Positions 47,316 through 58,566 of a DNA stretch of 64,000 bases are shown here, in pieces. The position numbers and the translations under genes are program-made. Source of the DNA: Pseudomonas sp. B6002 (lineage in GTDB: Bacteria > Pseudomonadota > Gammaproteobacteria > Pseudomonadales > Pseudomonadaceae); contig NZ_JACAOY010000001.1 of assembly GCF_013385985.1 (NCBI RefSeq), forward strand, positions 167,202 through 231,201, in the 5' to 3' direction. The notes beneath the pieces are model-generated. The model made no database searches, was not told the origin of the DNA, and worked only from the letters and a program-made list of their open reading frames with translations. Each line of letters starts with the position of its first letter. Position 1 is the stretch's first letter.

Positions 47316-48047
47316 TTATTTGGCACTCAGCGCCAGTTTGGCAACTTGTGGTGCCGGCTGGTAGCCCGGAATCACTTGGCCGTCAGCCAAAACGATGGCC
47401 GGTGTACCGTTCACGCCAATGGACTGGCCCAGGGCGAACTGCTTGGAAACCGGGTTGGCGCACTTGGCTGCCTTGATTTCCTTGCCATCGACCATCTTGT
47501 CCATGGCCGCTTTCTTGTCGGCCGAGCACCACACGGCTTGCAGCTGCTCGTCACCCGGCGAGCCCAGGCCCTGGCGCGGGAACGCTACGTAACGCACTTC
47601 CACACCCAGCTTGTTCAGCGCAGGCACTTCGGCGTGCAGCTTGTGGCAGTACGGGCAAGTGGTGTCGGTGAACACGGTGATGTGGGTCTTGGTCTCGCCA
47701 ATGGCCGGGTAAACCACGGTTTCAGCCACCGGGATGCCGTTGATCAGCTTGGACACGCCCAGGCGCTCGGCTTTCTCGGTCAGGTTGACCGGCTTGCCGT
47801 CCTTCAATTGGAACAGGTAGCCCTGGACGATGTACTGGCCATCGGCACTGGCGTACAGAACACGGCTGCCCTTGAGCTTGACTTCATACAGGCCGGCCAT
47901 GGGGCTGGCGCTGATGCTTTCGATCGGGGTATCGAGCTGCAGGTTGGCCAGGCTCTTGCGGATGGTCTGCTCGGCAGCGTCATCGGCAAACGCAAAGGTG
48001 GAAACCAACGCAATGGCTGCGGCGGCAATAATCTGGGTCAAGCGCAT
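47316..48047 (-). CDS. dsbC: Disulfide isomerase DsbC
   Basis: A periplasmic disulfide isomerase, 243 residues, with signal peptide MRLTQIIAAAAIALVSTFAF, N-terminal dimerisation domain and thioredoxin domain with active site CPYC in FTDTTCPYCHKLHAE. A cis-proline loop VNGTPAIVL is present. The ATG at 48047 has AGGAGT upstream. It lies between xerD and hom on the same strand, as in P. aeruginosa. Confidence 0.96.
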   Translation of the reverse strand: MRLTQIIAAAAIALVSTFAFADDAAEQTIRKSLANLQLDTPIESISASPMAGLYEVKLKGSRVLYASADGQYIVQGYLFQLKDGKPVNLTEKAERLGVSKLINGIPVAETVVYPAIGETKTHITVFTDTTCPYCHKLHAEVPALNKLGVEVRYVAFPRQGLGSPGDEQLQAVWCSADKKAAMDKMVDGKEIKAAKCANPVSKQFALGQSIGVNGTPAIVLADGQVIPGYQPAPQVAKLALSAK

Positions 48048-48189
48048 GGGAACTCCTGAAGGCAGATGCAGGGACGGAAGCAGTCGCACCGATGTGGAAA
48101 CCCGGGCGTGGGCCATCCCCTTTGCTAACCGGCAAAGCCTACCACAGTTGGGCCGCAGGGCAGCCCGTGGCGGGATAAATTGGCGGTTT

Positions 48190-49086
48190 TCAGCCTCGCG
48201 GGTGATGTTTGGCGTGCATATCTTGTAAACGTGCGCGGGCCACATGGGTATAGATCTGGGTTGTGGATAAATCGCTGTGGCCGAGCAGCATCTGAACCAC
48301 ACGCAAATCCGCACCGTGGTTGAGCAAATGCGTGGCAAAGGCATGGCGCAACGTGTGGGGCGACAGTGCCTTGCCGATCCCGGCGACCTTGGCCTGGTGC
48401 TTGATGCGGTGCCAGAAGGTTTGGCGCGTCATCTGCTCGCCGCGCAGGCTCGGGAACAGCACATCACTGGGTCGCCCACCGAGCAGTTCGCTGCGCCCAT
48501 CACGCATATAGCGCTCCACCCACACAATGGCCTCCTCGCCCATCGGCACCAGCCGCTCCTTGCTGCCCTTGCCCATCACCCGCAACACGCCTTGGCGCAG
48601 GTTGACTTGCTCCAGGGTCAAGCTGATCAGCTCCGTCACCCGCAGGCCGCAGGCATACAGCACCTCCAGCATCGCGCGGTCGCGCTGGCCGATGGCTTCA
48701 CTCAGGTCGGGGGCGGCGAGCAAGGCATCGACGTCAGCTTCCGACAGGGATTTTGGCAATGGCCGACCGAGTTGCGGCATATCGACTTGCAGGGTTGGGT
48801 CGAGGGCGATCAGTTTTTCGCGCAGCAGGTAGCGATAGAAGCCACGCACGCCCGAGAGAAATCGCGCAGTGGAGCGTGGCTTGTAGTTTTGTTCCAAACG
48901 CCAGGCCAGATGGTCGAGGATCAGCTCGCGGCCAGCATTGATCAGCTCAAGGTTTTTTTCCTGTAGCCAGCCGTTGAACAGAGCCAAGTCGCTGCGGTAG
49001 GCCTGTCGCGTGTTGTCTGACAGGCCTTTTTCCAGCCAAAGGGCGTCGAGGAAGCGGTCGATCAGGGGGTGGTCAATGGCGGGCAT
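48190..49086 (-). CDS. xerD: Tyrosine recombinase XerD
   Basis: A site-specific recombinase that acts with XerC at dif to resolve chromosome dimers. The 298-residue protein has the SAM-like N-terminal domain and catalytic residues: Arg in ACGLRVTELI, Lys in MGKGSKERLVP, His-x-x-Arg in SPHTLRHAFATHLL, His in LLGHSDLS and the nucleophile Tyr in TTQIYTHV. Normal length and start. Confidence 0.97.
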   Translation of the reverse strand: MPAIDHPLIDRFLDALWLEKGLSDNTRQAYRSDLALFNGWLQEKNLELINAGRELILDHLAWRLEQNYKPRSTARFLSGVRGFYRYLLREKLIALDPTLQVDMPQLGRPLPKSLSEADVDALLAAPDLSEAIGQRDRAMLEVLYACGLRVTELISLTLEQVNLRQGVLRVMGKGSKERLVPMGEEAIVWVERYMRDGRSELLGGRPSDVLFPSLRGEQMTRQTFWHRIKHQAKVAGIGKALSPHTLRHAFATHLLNHGADLRVVQMLLGHSDLSTTQIYTHVARARLQDMHAKHHPRG

Positions 49087-49124
49087 GGGGGCTCAGGCGG
49101 ATTACTGTAGTGTCTGTTAGATCC

Positions 49125-49218
49125 TATCGCAGGCAAGCCAGCTCCCACAGGGGTTTTGTGTCGGGTCACTGATTTGTACCCACCACCGATCAAATGTGGG
49201 AGCTGGCTTGCCTGCGAT
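49125..49218. repeat. REP pair in reverse arrangement, TGTGGGAGCTGGC type
   Basis: The left REP reads TATCGCAGGCAAGCCAGCTC and the right reads TGTGGGAGCTGGCTTGCCTG, so the arms point the opposite way from the ordinary REPIN, with about 45 bp between. Confidence 0.88.
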
Positions 49219-49238
49219 GGCCGTGGCTCGGTCCAGGA

Positions 49239-49652
49239 TCAGTCTACAAATCCAGGCAGCACAGGCACCGGACGCTTGTCGGCATCGATGGCCACAAAGC
49301 TGAACACACCCTGGATTGCCTTCTCGCGACCATCGGCACTCATGCTCTCAACGAACACTTGCACTTCAACCTTGAGGCTGGTGTTGCCGACCTTGATCAC
49401 TCGGCCGATCAGTTCAACGATGGAGCCGGCAGGAATTGCGTGGTTGAAGTCGATGCGGTCGGTAGACACGGTCACCAACGGCAACCGGCAAAAACGCGTG
49501 GCCGTAATGAACGACACTTCATCCATCCAGGCCAGGGCGGTGCCGCCGAACAGGGTGTTGTGGTGGTTGGTGGTCGGCGGGAACACGGCCTTGGTCACGT
49601 GGGTGACGGAGAGGTCGGTGCGGCGCTGGATTTCTTCAAGGCGGGTGGTCAT
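49239..49652 (-). CDS. Hotdog-fold acyl-CoA thioesterase (YciA-like)
   Basis: A 137-residue cytosolic thioesterase with hotdog fold: FPPTTNHHNTLFGGTALAWMDE carries the active-site region (shortened to NTLFGGTALAWMDE) and RFCRLPLVTVSTDRIDF follows. Length and motif match the YciA/acyl-CoA hydrolase family. The ATG at 49652 gives MTTRLEEIQRRTDLS. Substrate is not specified. Confidence 0.9.
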   Translation of the reverse strand: MTTRLEEIQRRTDLSVTHVTKAVFPPTTNHHNTLFGGTALAWMDEVSFITATRFCRLPLVTVSTDRIDFNHAIPAGSIVELIGRVIKVGNTSLKVEVQVFVESMSADGREKAIQGVFSFVAIDADKRPVPVLPGFVD

Positions 49653-49686
49653 AAACAAATACCGGGACTAGACAAATTTCAGGCAC

Positions 49687-49714
49687 AAAAAAGCAGCCCG
49701 TAGGCTGCTTTTTT
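49687..49714 (-). terminator. Terminator after rplS operon
   Basis: AAAAAAGCAGCC/GGCTGCTTTTTT with loop CGTA. On the minus strand it follows the rplS stop codon by 19 bp. Confidence 0.93.
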
Positions 49715-49733
49715 CTGCATCGGGAAGCTGGAC

Positions 49734-50084
49734 TTAAGCCAGTTTTTCCTTGATGCGAGCTGCTTTACCGGACAGGTCACGCAGGTAGTACAGCTTGGCT
49801 TTACGTACGTCACCGCGACGCTTGACGGCCATGCTGTCGATTTGCGGGCTGTAGGTCTGGAAAGTACGCTCTACGCCAACACCGTTGGAGATTTTACGAA
49901 CAGTGAAAGCACTGTTCACACCACGGTTACGCTTGGCGATTACCACGCCTTCGAACGCTTGCAGACGCGAACGGTCGCCTTCCTTCACTTTCACCTGAAC
50001 GACAATGGTGTCGCCCGGGGCAAAGGTAGGGATCTCTTTGGTCATCTGCTCTGCTTCGAGTGCAAGGATGATTTTGTTAGTCAT
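49734..50084 (-). CDS. rplS: 50S ribosomal protein L19
   Basis: A 116-residue L19 of the large subunit at the 30S interface. It begins [21 protein letters not shown] and has the typical [23 protein letters not shown]-type sequence. It is the last gene of rpsP-rimM-trmD-rplS. Confidence 0.99.
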
Positions 50085-50129
50085 GCTGTGCTCCTAAGGT
50101 AAGTCAATGGACCTACCATCGATACGTTG

Positions 50130-50882
50130 TTAACTATCGTCCCGCGCGAGGATGTATTCCTCGAGCAGCTTCTTCTCTTCTCCAGAAAGCGAGCGGCTTT
50201 CCAGAAGATCGGCGCGTCGTTCATAGGTCCTACCAAGGGACTGCTGTAAACGCCAACGCCGGATGTGTGCGTGATTGCCACTTAGCAATACGTCGGGAAC
50301 ACGCTGATCCGCATACACCTCCGGTCGGGTGTAGTGCGGGCAATCCAGCAAACCATCCGTGAAGGAATCTTCCTCCGCGGAGTCCGCATGCCCTAAAGCT
50401 CCAGGCAGCAGTCGTGTAACCGCATCTATCAGGACCATCGCCGGCAGCTCGCCGCCAGACAGGACATAGTCCCCAATCGACCACTCTTCATCGACATGAG
50501 CTTCAATAAACCGCTCGTCAATGCCTTCATAGCGACCGGCAATCAGGATCAGTGCTTCCTCATTCGCCAGTTCGCGGACCCCAGCCTGTTTCAGCTGACG
50601 GCCTTGAGGGGACAGGTAAATTACCTTCGCCTTCTCCCCGGCAGCTGCCTTGGCCTGAACCAATGCGTCTTCCAGGGGCTTGATCTTCATCACCATGCCC
50701 GGGCCACCGCCAAATGGGCGATCGTCCACAGTGTGATGTCGATCCGTCGTGTAGTCTCGCGGGTTCCAACAGGTGAGCTGCAAGAGCCCCTGTTTCACCG
50801 CCCGACTGGTGATGCCGTACTCGCTGATGGCGGAAAACATCTCGGGAAACAAACTGATCACTTCAATGCGCAAATTAGCCAC
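50130..50882 (-). CDS. trmD: tRNA (guanine37-N1)-methyltransferase
   Basis: It methylates G37 of tRNAs to prevent frameshifting. The 250-residue SPOUT enzyme contains [18 protein letters not shown], the trefoil-knot region [15 protein letters not shown] and [21 protein letters not shown] chose the GTG at 50882, 2 bp after the rimM stop, as this gives [16 protein letters not shown]; longer starts upstream run into rimM. Translation is probably coupled. Confidence 0.96.
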   Translation of the reverse strand: MANLRIEVISLFPEMFSAISEYGITSRAVKQGLLQLTCWNPRDYTTDRHHTVDDRPFGGGPGMVMKIKPLEDALVQAKAAAGEKAKVIYLSPQGRQLKQAGVRELANEEALILIAGRYEGIDERFIEAHVDEEWSIGDYVLSGGELPAMVLIDAVTRLLPGALGHADSAEEDSFTDGLLDCPHYTRPEVYADQRVPDVLLSGNHAHIRRWRLQQSLGRTYERRADLLESRSLSGEEKKLLEEYILARDDS

Positions 50883-50884
50883 GC

Positions 50885-51421
50885 TTAGAAGTCCGCGTCC
50901 CATTCCACCTTCATCTCGCCCGCGGCCAGGTCGACGGCCAACACGCATTGCTCGGTATACGGCAACAGGCGTTCACGATCATCCAGGCTGCCAGCGCAAG
51001 GCTTGACCACCATTACATCATTGGCGCCGGTTTCCAGAAGATGATCGATTTTCCCGAGCAATTGCCCCAGTTGATCAATAACCTTCAGACCTTCCAGCTG
51101 GTACCAGTAGTACTCGCCGTCGGTCAATTCAGGGAACAGGTTGCGCGGCACGCAGATCTCATAACCAGCCAGAAGACGAGCTTCTTCACGATCATCAAGA
51201 CCCTTGAGCTTTGCGACCAGGAACTTATCGCTCCCGCGTCCACTGACCAGCTCGACCTGTTTCACACTCCCTTCGCGCTTGAGCGTCCAGGTCTTGTACT
51301 GCAACAGGTTTTCAGTCGGATCAGTAAAGGAATACACCTTCACTTCGCCGCGAACGCCATGAACAGAATAAATCTTGCCGATAACGATCAAATCATCAGC
51401 AACAGCTGGCGTCGCGTTCAT
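50885..51421 (-). CDS. rimM: Ribosome maturation factor RimM
   Basis: A 178-residue 30S maturation protein that binds S19, with the N-terminal beta-barrel [20 protein letters not shown] and a C-terminal PRC-barrel ([19 protein letters not shown]). It lies between rpsP and trmD with 5 bp to rpsP. Confidence 0.97.
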   Translation of the reverse strand: MNATPAVADDLIVIGKIYSVHGVRGEVKVYSFTDPTENLLQYKTWTLKREGSVKQVELVSGRGSDKFLVAKLKGLDDREEARLLAGYEICVPRNLFPELTDGEYYWYQLEGLKVIDQLGQLLGKIDHLLETGANDVMVVKPCAGSLDDRERLLPYTEQCVLAVDLAAGEMKVEWDADF

Positions 51422-51426
51422 ATCGC

Positions 51427-51678
51427 TCAGGCCGCAGCCTTAGAAGCGTCCTTCAGCAACTGAGCAACGCGCTCAGAAGGTTGTGCACCAACGCTCAGCC
51501 AGTAGGCTACGCGCTCTTGGTTCACGGACAGACGAACTTCTTGACCACGAGCGATCGGGTTGAAGAAGCCAACTTGTTCCTTGTGAGAGCCGTCACGTGG
51601 GTTGCGGCTGTCAGTTACGGTCAAGTGGTAAAACGGGCGCTTTTTGGAGCCGCCAAGGGCAAGACGGATTGTTAGCAT
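51427..51678 (-). CDS. rpsP: 30S ribosomal protein S16
   Basis: An 83-residue S16: [20 protein letters not shown] and [18 protein letters not shown] are typical. First gene of rpsP-rimM-trmD-rplS; its promoter should lie in the 250 bp between it and ffh. Confidence 0.98.
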   Translation of the reverse strand: MLTIRLALGGSKKRPFYHLTVTDSRNPRDGSHKEQVGFFNPIARGQEVRLSVNQERVAYWLSVGAQPSERVAQLLKDASKAAA

Positions 51679-51928
51679 GTGAACATCGTTCCTGTAGTCG
51701 GTGCTGCAAATCTAAATGCACAGCGGGCATAGGTGCCCGAAAGGCCGCATATTCTAAGGAATATCCGGACTTTTGCAAATGTCTTTTTCTGGCGCCTATC
51801 GGCATGCCATTCAGATCTGCTATAGAGCCGTCGGTTAAAACGGCGAGTCAGCCCCCGCCAACGGCGGGTTTGCTGGAGATCCCACATCCCTGTGGGTCGG
51901 AGCGCAAGCGGGCTTGCGCTCGAATTCT
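51679..51928 (-). promoter_or_regulatory. Intergenic region ffh-rpsP with hairpins
   Basis: It contains a GAGCGCAAG/CTTGCGCTC stem next to the end of ffh (51899-51922) and a smaller CCGCC/GGCGG stem. No T run follows, so termination of ffh is uncertain. It likely holds the promoter for the rpsP operon. Confidence 0.5.
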
Positions 51929-53305
51929 TTACATCTTGGGCATGCCGCCGCCGGGCAACATACCGCCCATGCCGCGCATCATCTTGGCCATGCCGCCTTT
52001 GGCAGAGAATTTCTTCATCATCTTCTGCATCTGCTTGTGCTGCTTGATCAAGCGGCCGATGTCCTGCACCTGGGTGCCGGAGCCCATGGCGATCCGACGT
52101 TTGCGCGAACCGCTGATCAGCTCAGGGTCGCGGCGCTCGGCCGGGGTCATGGAGTTGATGATGGCTTCCATCTGCTTGAACTGCTTCTCTGCCGCGCCCT
52201 GGGCATTGCCCATCTGCGCCAGGTTCACACCGCCGATGTTCGGCAGCTTGTCCATCAGGCCGCCAAGGCCGCCCATGTTCTTCATTTGCTGCAGCTGGTC
52301 GCGGAAGTCTTCGAGGTCGAAGCCCTTGCCCTTCTTCAGCTTCTTGGCCAGCTTGTCGGCCTTGTCCTTGTCGAGCGTGGCTTCGGCCTGCTCGATCAGG
52401 CTGAGCACGTCGCCCATGCCAAGAATGCGCGAAGCAATACGCTCAGGGTGGAACGGCTCGAGCGCTTCGCTCTTCTCGCCCATACCGATGAACTTGATTG
52501 GCTTGCCGGTGATGGCACGTACCGACAGCGCCGCACCGCCACGGGCATCGCCGTCGACCTTGGTGAGGATCACACCGGTCAGTGGCAGTGCGTCGCCGAA
52601 TGCCTTGGCGGTGTTCGCAGCGTCCTGGCCGGTCATGGCGTCGACCACGAACAGCGTCTCGACCGGGTTGATCGCGGCATGCAGCGCCTTGATCTCGCCC
52701 ATCATCTCTTCGTCGATGTGCAGGCGACCGGCGGTATCGACGATGACCACGTCGATGAACTTGAGCTTCGCTTCTTTAATAGCAGCGTTGGCGATATCAA
52801 CCGGCTTCTGGCTCAGGTCGGACGGGAAGAAGGTCACGCCCACTTCGCCTGCCAGCATTTCCAGCTGCTTGATCGCGGCCGGACGGTAGACGTCAGCCGA
52901 CACCACCATCACGGACTTCTTCTTGCGCTCTTTAAGGAAGCGCGCCAGCTTGCCGGCGGTGGTGGTCTTACCCGCACCCTGCAAACCTGCCATCAATACG
53001 ACGGCCGGTGGCACGGCGCTGAGGTTCAGGTCTTCGTTGGCCGCGCCCATCAGGCTTTCGAGTTCGGCCTGGACGATCTTCACAAAGGCCTGGCCCGGGG
53101 TCAGGCTGCGGGACACTTCGGTGCCCACCGCGCGCTCTTTGACCGAATTGACGAAGTCCTTGACCACAGGCAAGGCCACGTCGGCTTCCAGCAACGCCAT
53201 GCGCACTTCGCGCAGGGTGTCTTTAATATTGTCCTCGGTCAGCTTGGCCTTGCCGGTGACATGGCGCAGCGTCTGCGAGAGACGGTCAGTCAGATTTTCA
53301 AACAT
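51929..53305 (-). CDS. ffh: Signal recognition particle protein Ffh
   Basis: The SRP GTPase that binds signal sequences together with 4.5S RNA. The 458-residue protein has NG domain motifs GLQGAGKTTTAGKLA, DTAGRLHID and TKVDGDARGG, and a methionine-rich M domain ending GMGGMLPGGGMPKM. Divergent from the CcsA/YpjD-like gene. No sign of disruption. Confidence 0.98.
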   Translation of the reverse strand: MFENLTDRLSQTLRHVTGKAKLTEDNIKDTLREVRMALLEADVALPVVKDFVNSVKERAVGTEVSRSLTPGQAFVKIVQAELESLMGAANEDLNLSAVPPAVVLMAGLQGAGKTTTAGKLARFLKERKKKSVMVVSADVYRPAAIKQLEMLAGEVGVTFFPSDLSQKPVDIANAAIKEAKLKFIDVVIVDTAGRLHIDEEMMGEIKALHAAINPVETLFVVDAMTGQDAANTAKAFGDALPLTGVILTKVDGDARGGAALSVRAITGKPIKFIGMGEKSEALEPFHPERIASRILGMGDVLSLIEQAEATLDKDKADKLAKKLKKGKGFDLEDFRDQLQQMKNMGGLGGLMDKLPNIGGVNLAQMGNAQGAAEKQFKQMEAIINSMTPAERRDPELISGSRKRRIAMGSGTQVQDIGRLIKQHKQMQKMMKKFSAKGGMAKMMRGMGGMLPGGGMPKM

Positions 53306-53525
53306 GCGCGATCCTTTCAGGCCCTATTCATAGACCGAGGTAATGGCGGCCCAGGCTGTGGTAAATCGCTATTAAAAACAGCGCTCGGCGAGCCTGCGGC
53401 GTGGGCAGGTCGCGGATTATAGCGAAGACTGCGCCAGTGCACACCCGCTGTCTGGCCCGGGAGTCTTTCGTGGAACGCAGGGGTATGCCAAACTCAGCGC
53501 CTTTCGGGCTTGTCTATCAGGATTT

Positions 53526-54338
53526 ATGGTCCCCTTGTCACCCAGTTTGCTACCCAGCCTCGCCGCCGCCATTCTGTACGCCGCTGCGACCCTCTATCAG
53601 GGCACTCGTCTGGCCCAAGGCACCAAAGCGGACAAACGTCTGCTGGTGGGCCTTGGCGTCCTCGCCCTGCTGGCCCATGCCACGAGCCTGTTCACCCACC
53701 TGATGACACCGGTCGGCCTGGGCCTGGACTTTTTCAGCGCCGCCAGCCTGATCGCTGCCGCCGTCATCGCGCTGACCCTGCTGGCCTGCTACCGCATTCC
53801 CGTCGAGAACCTGCTGGTGCTCCTTTTCCCACTGGGCATGTTGACGGTACTGCTGGCGCATTTCACCCCGACCGGCACCGTGCAGGTCATTGATGAAGAG
53901 CCAGGCATCCTCGCGCATATCCTGCTGTCGATCCTCGCCTACGGCATGTTCACCATCGCGGTGTTCCAGGCGCTGCTCCTGCTGCTGCAGGACCACCAGC
54001 TCAAAAACAAACACCCGTCCGGGCTGATCAAGAACTTCCCACCGCTGCAAACCATGGAAAGCCTGCTGTTCGGTTTCCTGTGGGCCGGCTGGACGCTGCT
54101 GTCGCTGTCGCTGATCTCCGGCTGGCTGTTCGTCGAAAACCTGTTCGCCCAGCACCTAGCGCACAAAACCTTGCTGGCGTGCCTGGCCTGGGTGGTGTTC
54201 AGCGTACTGCTGTGGGGCCGCAACCGCCTCGGCTGGCGTGGGCACAAGGCGATCCGCTGGACCCTGGCCGGTTTCTGCCTGCTGATGCTGGCCTATTTCG
54301 GCAGCAAGCTGGTTCGCGAATACATCCTGCATATCTGA
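53526..54338 (+). CDS. CcsA/YpjD-type inner-membrane protein
   Basis: A 270-residue membrane protein of the cytochrome c assembly (CcsA/ResC) superfamily, YpjD subfamily, about 8 helices. It carries HILLSILAYGMFTIAVFQA and the WTLLSLSLISGWLF segment (WAGWTL; the heme-handling tryptophan-rich motif is degenerate). It is followed after 12 bp by a CorC-type transporter gene, the same order as ypjD-yfjD near ffh in E. coli, where they are linked to Mg2+/Co2+ efflux. Start ATG at 53526 lies just before the first helix. Confidence 0.85.
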   Translation: MVPLSPSLLPSLAAAILYAAATLYQGTRLAQGTKADKRLLVGLGVLALLAHATSLFTHLMTPVGLGLDFFSAASLIAAAVIALTLLACYRIPVENLLVLLFPLGMLTVLLAHFTPTGTVQVIDEEPGILAHILLSILAYGMFTIAVFQALLLLLQDHQLKNKHPSGLIKNFPPLQTMESLLFGFLWAGWTLLSLSLISGWLFVENLFAQHLAHKTLLACLAWVVFSVLLWGRNRLGWRGHKAIRWTLAGFCLLMLAYFGSKLVREYILHI

Positions 54339-54350
54339 CGGGCAGCGATC

Positions 54351-55589
<1,239 letters not shown>

Positions 55590-55594
55590 CCCCT

Positions 55595-55698
55595 CTGTAG
55601 GCGCTGGCTTGTGTGGGAGCTGGCTTGCCTGCGATAGCATCGCCTCGGTGCAACTCATCAACCGAGTCGCCTGCATCGCCGGCAAGCCAGCCCCTTGT
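55595..55698. repeat. REP cluster, mixed subtypes
   Basis: One partial REP (TGTAGGCGCTGGCTTG), then TGTGGGAGCTGGCTTGCCTG, then an inverted copy with CCGGCAAGCCAGCCCC. The order suggests two insertions. Confidence 0.85.
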
Positions 55699-55911
55699 TG
55701 GATCCGCAAACCCCTTCCTATAATCGCTGCGGCTTACCAGAGCCCCGCCCGACCGCGTGCTACCCGCACCCAGCGTGTCCAGGCACCGCTTTACCGTGTC
55801 TGACCGGTGTTTGCTCCCATCCCGAGCCGCCCCGCGCACAACCCTGATCCATGGGTGTTCGACCAATAACAATCCGCGTCCAAACGCGCACTGACCATCA
55901 GGGATACCCGC

Positions 55912-57222
55912 ATGAGCACCACCTATAACGAGGCTGCGACCGCCGCCCCGACCAACTCGACCGCACGGGTCGCCACGGCGAGCATCGTCGGCACCGCCAT
56001 CGAATTCTACGATTTCTACATCTACGCCACCGCCGCCGCGCTGGTGATCGGCCCGGTGTTCTTCCCCCAGACGTCCGGCACGGCGCAGATGCTCGCGTCG
56101 TTCCTGACCTTCGGCATCGCCTTTATCGCCCGCCCACTGGGTTCGGCGCTGTTCGGTCACTTCGGTGACCGCATCGGGCGTAAATCCACGCTGGTGGCTT
56201 CCTTGCTGCTGATGGGCGTGTGTACAACGCTGATCGGTTTACTGCCCGGCTATGACAGCATTGGGGCCTGGGCGCCGATCCTGTTGTGTGTGCTGCGCTT
56301 CGGCCAGGGCCTGGGCCTTGGCGGGGAATGGGGCGGCGCTGCGCTGCTGGCCACCGAGAACGCGCCAAAGGGCAAACGCGCCTGGTTCGGCATGTTCCCG
56401 CAATTGGGCCCATCGATTGGGTTCCTGGCGGCCAACGGCCTGTTCCTGATCCTGGCCATGAGCCTGAGCGATGAGCAGTTCCGCAGCTGGGGCTGGCGTA
56501 TCCCGTTCATCCTCAGCGCAGCCTTGGTGATGGTTGGCCTGTATGCACGCCTGAAACTGCATGAGACCCCGGTGTTCGCCAATGCTGTCGCCAAAGAAGC
56601 CCCGGTGAAGGTGCCGCTGGTGGAACTGTTCAGCCAGCATTGGCTGCCGGTCTTGCTGGGCGCAGCATCGATGGTGGTGTGCTACGCGCTGTTCTACATC
56701 ACCACCGCGTTTTCACTGAGCTACGGCGTGTCGACGCTGGGCTACAGCCGCGAAACCTTCCTCGGCCTGCTGTGCTTTGCCGTGCTGTTCATGGGCCTGG
56801 CGACACCACTTGCCGCCTTGGCCAGTGATCGCTACGGGCGCAAGCCGGTGCTGATCGTAGGGGCGGTCCTGGCGATTCTGTCGGGCTTTACCATGGAGCC
56901 GTTGCTGACCCACGGCACTACTTGGGCAGTTGCGCTGTTCCTGGCGTTGGAGCTGTTCCTGATGGGCGTGACCTTCGCGCCAATGGGCGCGATGCTGCCG
57001 GAATTGTTCCCGACCCGCGTGCGTTATACCGGCGCATCGGCGGCGTATAACCTGGGTGGGATTGTGGGCGCGTCGGCGGCACCGTTCTTCGCGACCAAGC
57101 TGGTGGCGATGGGTGGGCTGAGTTATGTCGGTGGGTATGTGTCGGCGGCGGCGTTGCTCAGCTTGATTGCTGTGCTGTGCCTGAAAGAGACGCGTAACAA
57201 CGATTTGAATCGAGTCGCCTGA
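55912..57222 (+). CDS. MHS-family MFS transporter
   Basis: A 436-residue major facilitator of the metabolite:H+ symporter group (relatives of ShiA, ProP and KgtP). It has 12 helices with N-terminal TASIVGTAIEFYDFYIYATA (20 residues) and the DRIGRKSTL and DRYGRKPVL loop motifs. No substrate can be named. A REP pair lies between it and purT. Confidence 0.9.
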   Translation: MSTTYNEAATAAPTNSTARVATASIVGTAIEFYDFYIYATAAALVIGPVFFPQTSGTAQMLASFLTFGIAFIARPLGSALFGHFGDRIGRKSTLVASLLLMGVCTTLIGLLPGYDSIGAWAPILLCVLRFGQGLGLGGEWGGAALLATENAPKGKRAWFGMFPQLGPSIGFLAANGLFLILAMSLSDEQFRSWGWRIPFILSAALVMVGLYARLKLHETPVFANAVAKEAPVKVPLVELFSQHWLPVLLGAASMVVCYALFYITTAFSLSYGVSTLGYSRETFLGLLCFAVLFMGLATPLAALASDRYGRKPVLIVGAVLAILSGFTMEPLLTHGTTWAVALFLALELFLMGVTFAPMGAMLPELFPTRVRYTGASAAYNLGGIVGASAAPFFATKLVAMGGLSYVGGYVSAAALLSLIAVLCLKETRNNDLNRVA

Positions 57223-57230
57223 TAGATCGA

Positions 57231-57304
57231 ATCGCCGGCAAGCCAGCTCCCACAGTTTGAACTGTGAATACCTTCAAATGTGGGAGCTGGCTTGCCTGCG
57301 ATAG
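57231..57304. repeat. REP pair, reverse arrangement, between MHS transporter and purT
   Basis: Left arm CCGGCAAGCCAGCTCCCACA, right arm TGTGGGAGCTGGCTTGCCTG. The middle (GTTTGAACTGTGAATACCTT) recurs at 59104-59179. Confidence 0.88.
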
Positions 57305-57315
57305 GCGCGCCGCGG

Positions 57316-58497
57316 TTACAGCTCTACTACAACAGCCTTCGAAGCACGGGTCGCTTTAGCCCGAGCCGCTTCAATCGACTCATCACGCGCCAACGCCACA
57401 CCCATGCGGCGCTGACCATTCACTTCCGGTTTGCCAAACAGACGCAACGCCGTGTCCGGCTCGCTCAAGGCTGCCCCCAGGTTGGCGAACGCCGTCTGGG
57501 TCGACTGCCCTTCCACCAGAATCACCGCCGAGGCCGAAGGCCCGAACTGACGAATCAATGGGATCGGCAAGCCGAGGATCGCGCGTGCGTGCAGGGCGAA
57601 CTGCGACAGGTCCTGGGAAATCAGGGTCACCAAGCCGGTGTCATGGGGGCGCGGTGACACTTCGCTGAACCACACCTGGTCGCCTTTGATGAACAGCTCC
57701 ACGCCAAACAGGCCACGGCCGCCCAGGGCTTCGGTCACCGCCTTGGCAACGCGCTCGGACTCAGCCAGGGCAACCGGGCTCATGGCCTGAGGCTGCCAGG
57801 ATTCCTGGTAGTCGCCCTTCTCCTGACGGTGACCCACCGGCGCGCAGAAGGTGGTGCCGCCAATGTGGCGCACGGTCAGCAGGGTAATTTCGTAGTCGAA
57901 GTCGATAAAGCCTTCGATGATCACACGGCCTTTACCTGCACGGCCGCCTTCTTGGGCGTAGTCCCAGGCTTTCTGCACGTCATCGGCGCTGCGCAGCAGG
58001 CTCTGGCCCTTGCCCGACGAACTCATCACCGGCTTGACCACGCACGGGAAGCCCAGGTCTTGCACGGCCTTGCTGTAGTCTTCGAAGGTGTCGGCGAAGT
58101 GGTACGGCGACGTCGGCAGGTCCAGCTCTTCGGCAGCCAGGCGACGAATGCCTTCGCGGTTCATGGTCAGCGAGGTCGCACGTGCGGTCGGGATCACGGT
58201 GAAGCCTTCGGCTTCCAGTTCCACCAGGGTGGCGGTGGCGATGGCTTCGATTTCCGGCACGATAAAGTGCGGTTTCTCGGCTTCGATCACCGCACGCAGG
58301 GCGGCGCCGTCGAGCATGTTGATCACGTGGCTACGGTGCGCCACCTGCATGGCCGGCGCGTTGGCGTAGCGATCCACGGCAATCACTTCAACGCCCAGGC
58401 GTTGCAGTTCGATTACCACTTCCTTGCCCAGCTCACCGCAGCCACACAGCAAAACGCGGGTCGCGGTTGGCGACAATGGAGTTCCGATTCGGGTCAT
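57316..58497 (-). CDS. purT: Formate-dependent GAR transformylase
   Basis: It makes formylglycinamide ribonucleotide from GAR, formate and ATP in purine synthesis. The 393-residue protein has the ATP-grasp fold with [20 protein letters not shown], shortened here, [19 protein letters not shown] and [14 protein letters not shown]. Normal length and start [17 protein letters not shown]. Confidence 0.97.
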   Translation of the reverse strand: MTRIGTPLSPTATRVLLCGCGELGKEVVIELQRLGVEVIAVDRYANAPAMQVAHRSHVINMLDGAALRAVIEAEKPHFIVPEIEAIATATLVELEAEGFTVIPTARATSLTMNREGIRRLAAEELDLPTSPYHFADTFEDYSKAVQDLGFPCVVKPVMSSSGKGQSLLRSADDVQKAWDYAQEGGRAGKGRVIIEGFIDFDYEITLLTVRHIGGTTFCAPVGHRQEKGDYQESWQPQAMSPVALAESERVAKAVTEALGGRGLFGVELFIKGDQVWFSEVSPRPHDTGLVTLISQDLSQFALHARAILGLPIPLIRQFGPSASAVILVEGQSTQTAFANLGAALSEPDTALRLFGKPEVNGQRRMGVALARDESIEAARAKATRASKAVVVEL

Positions 58498-58566
58498 CTC
58501 AGGTCCTCAGGGGAGCGGATCATGTGGAGAAAGGCCGGCATTTTACATGAACTGTAAAAATTGGCC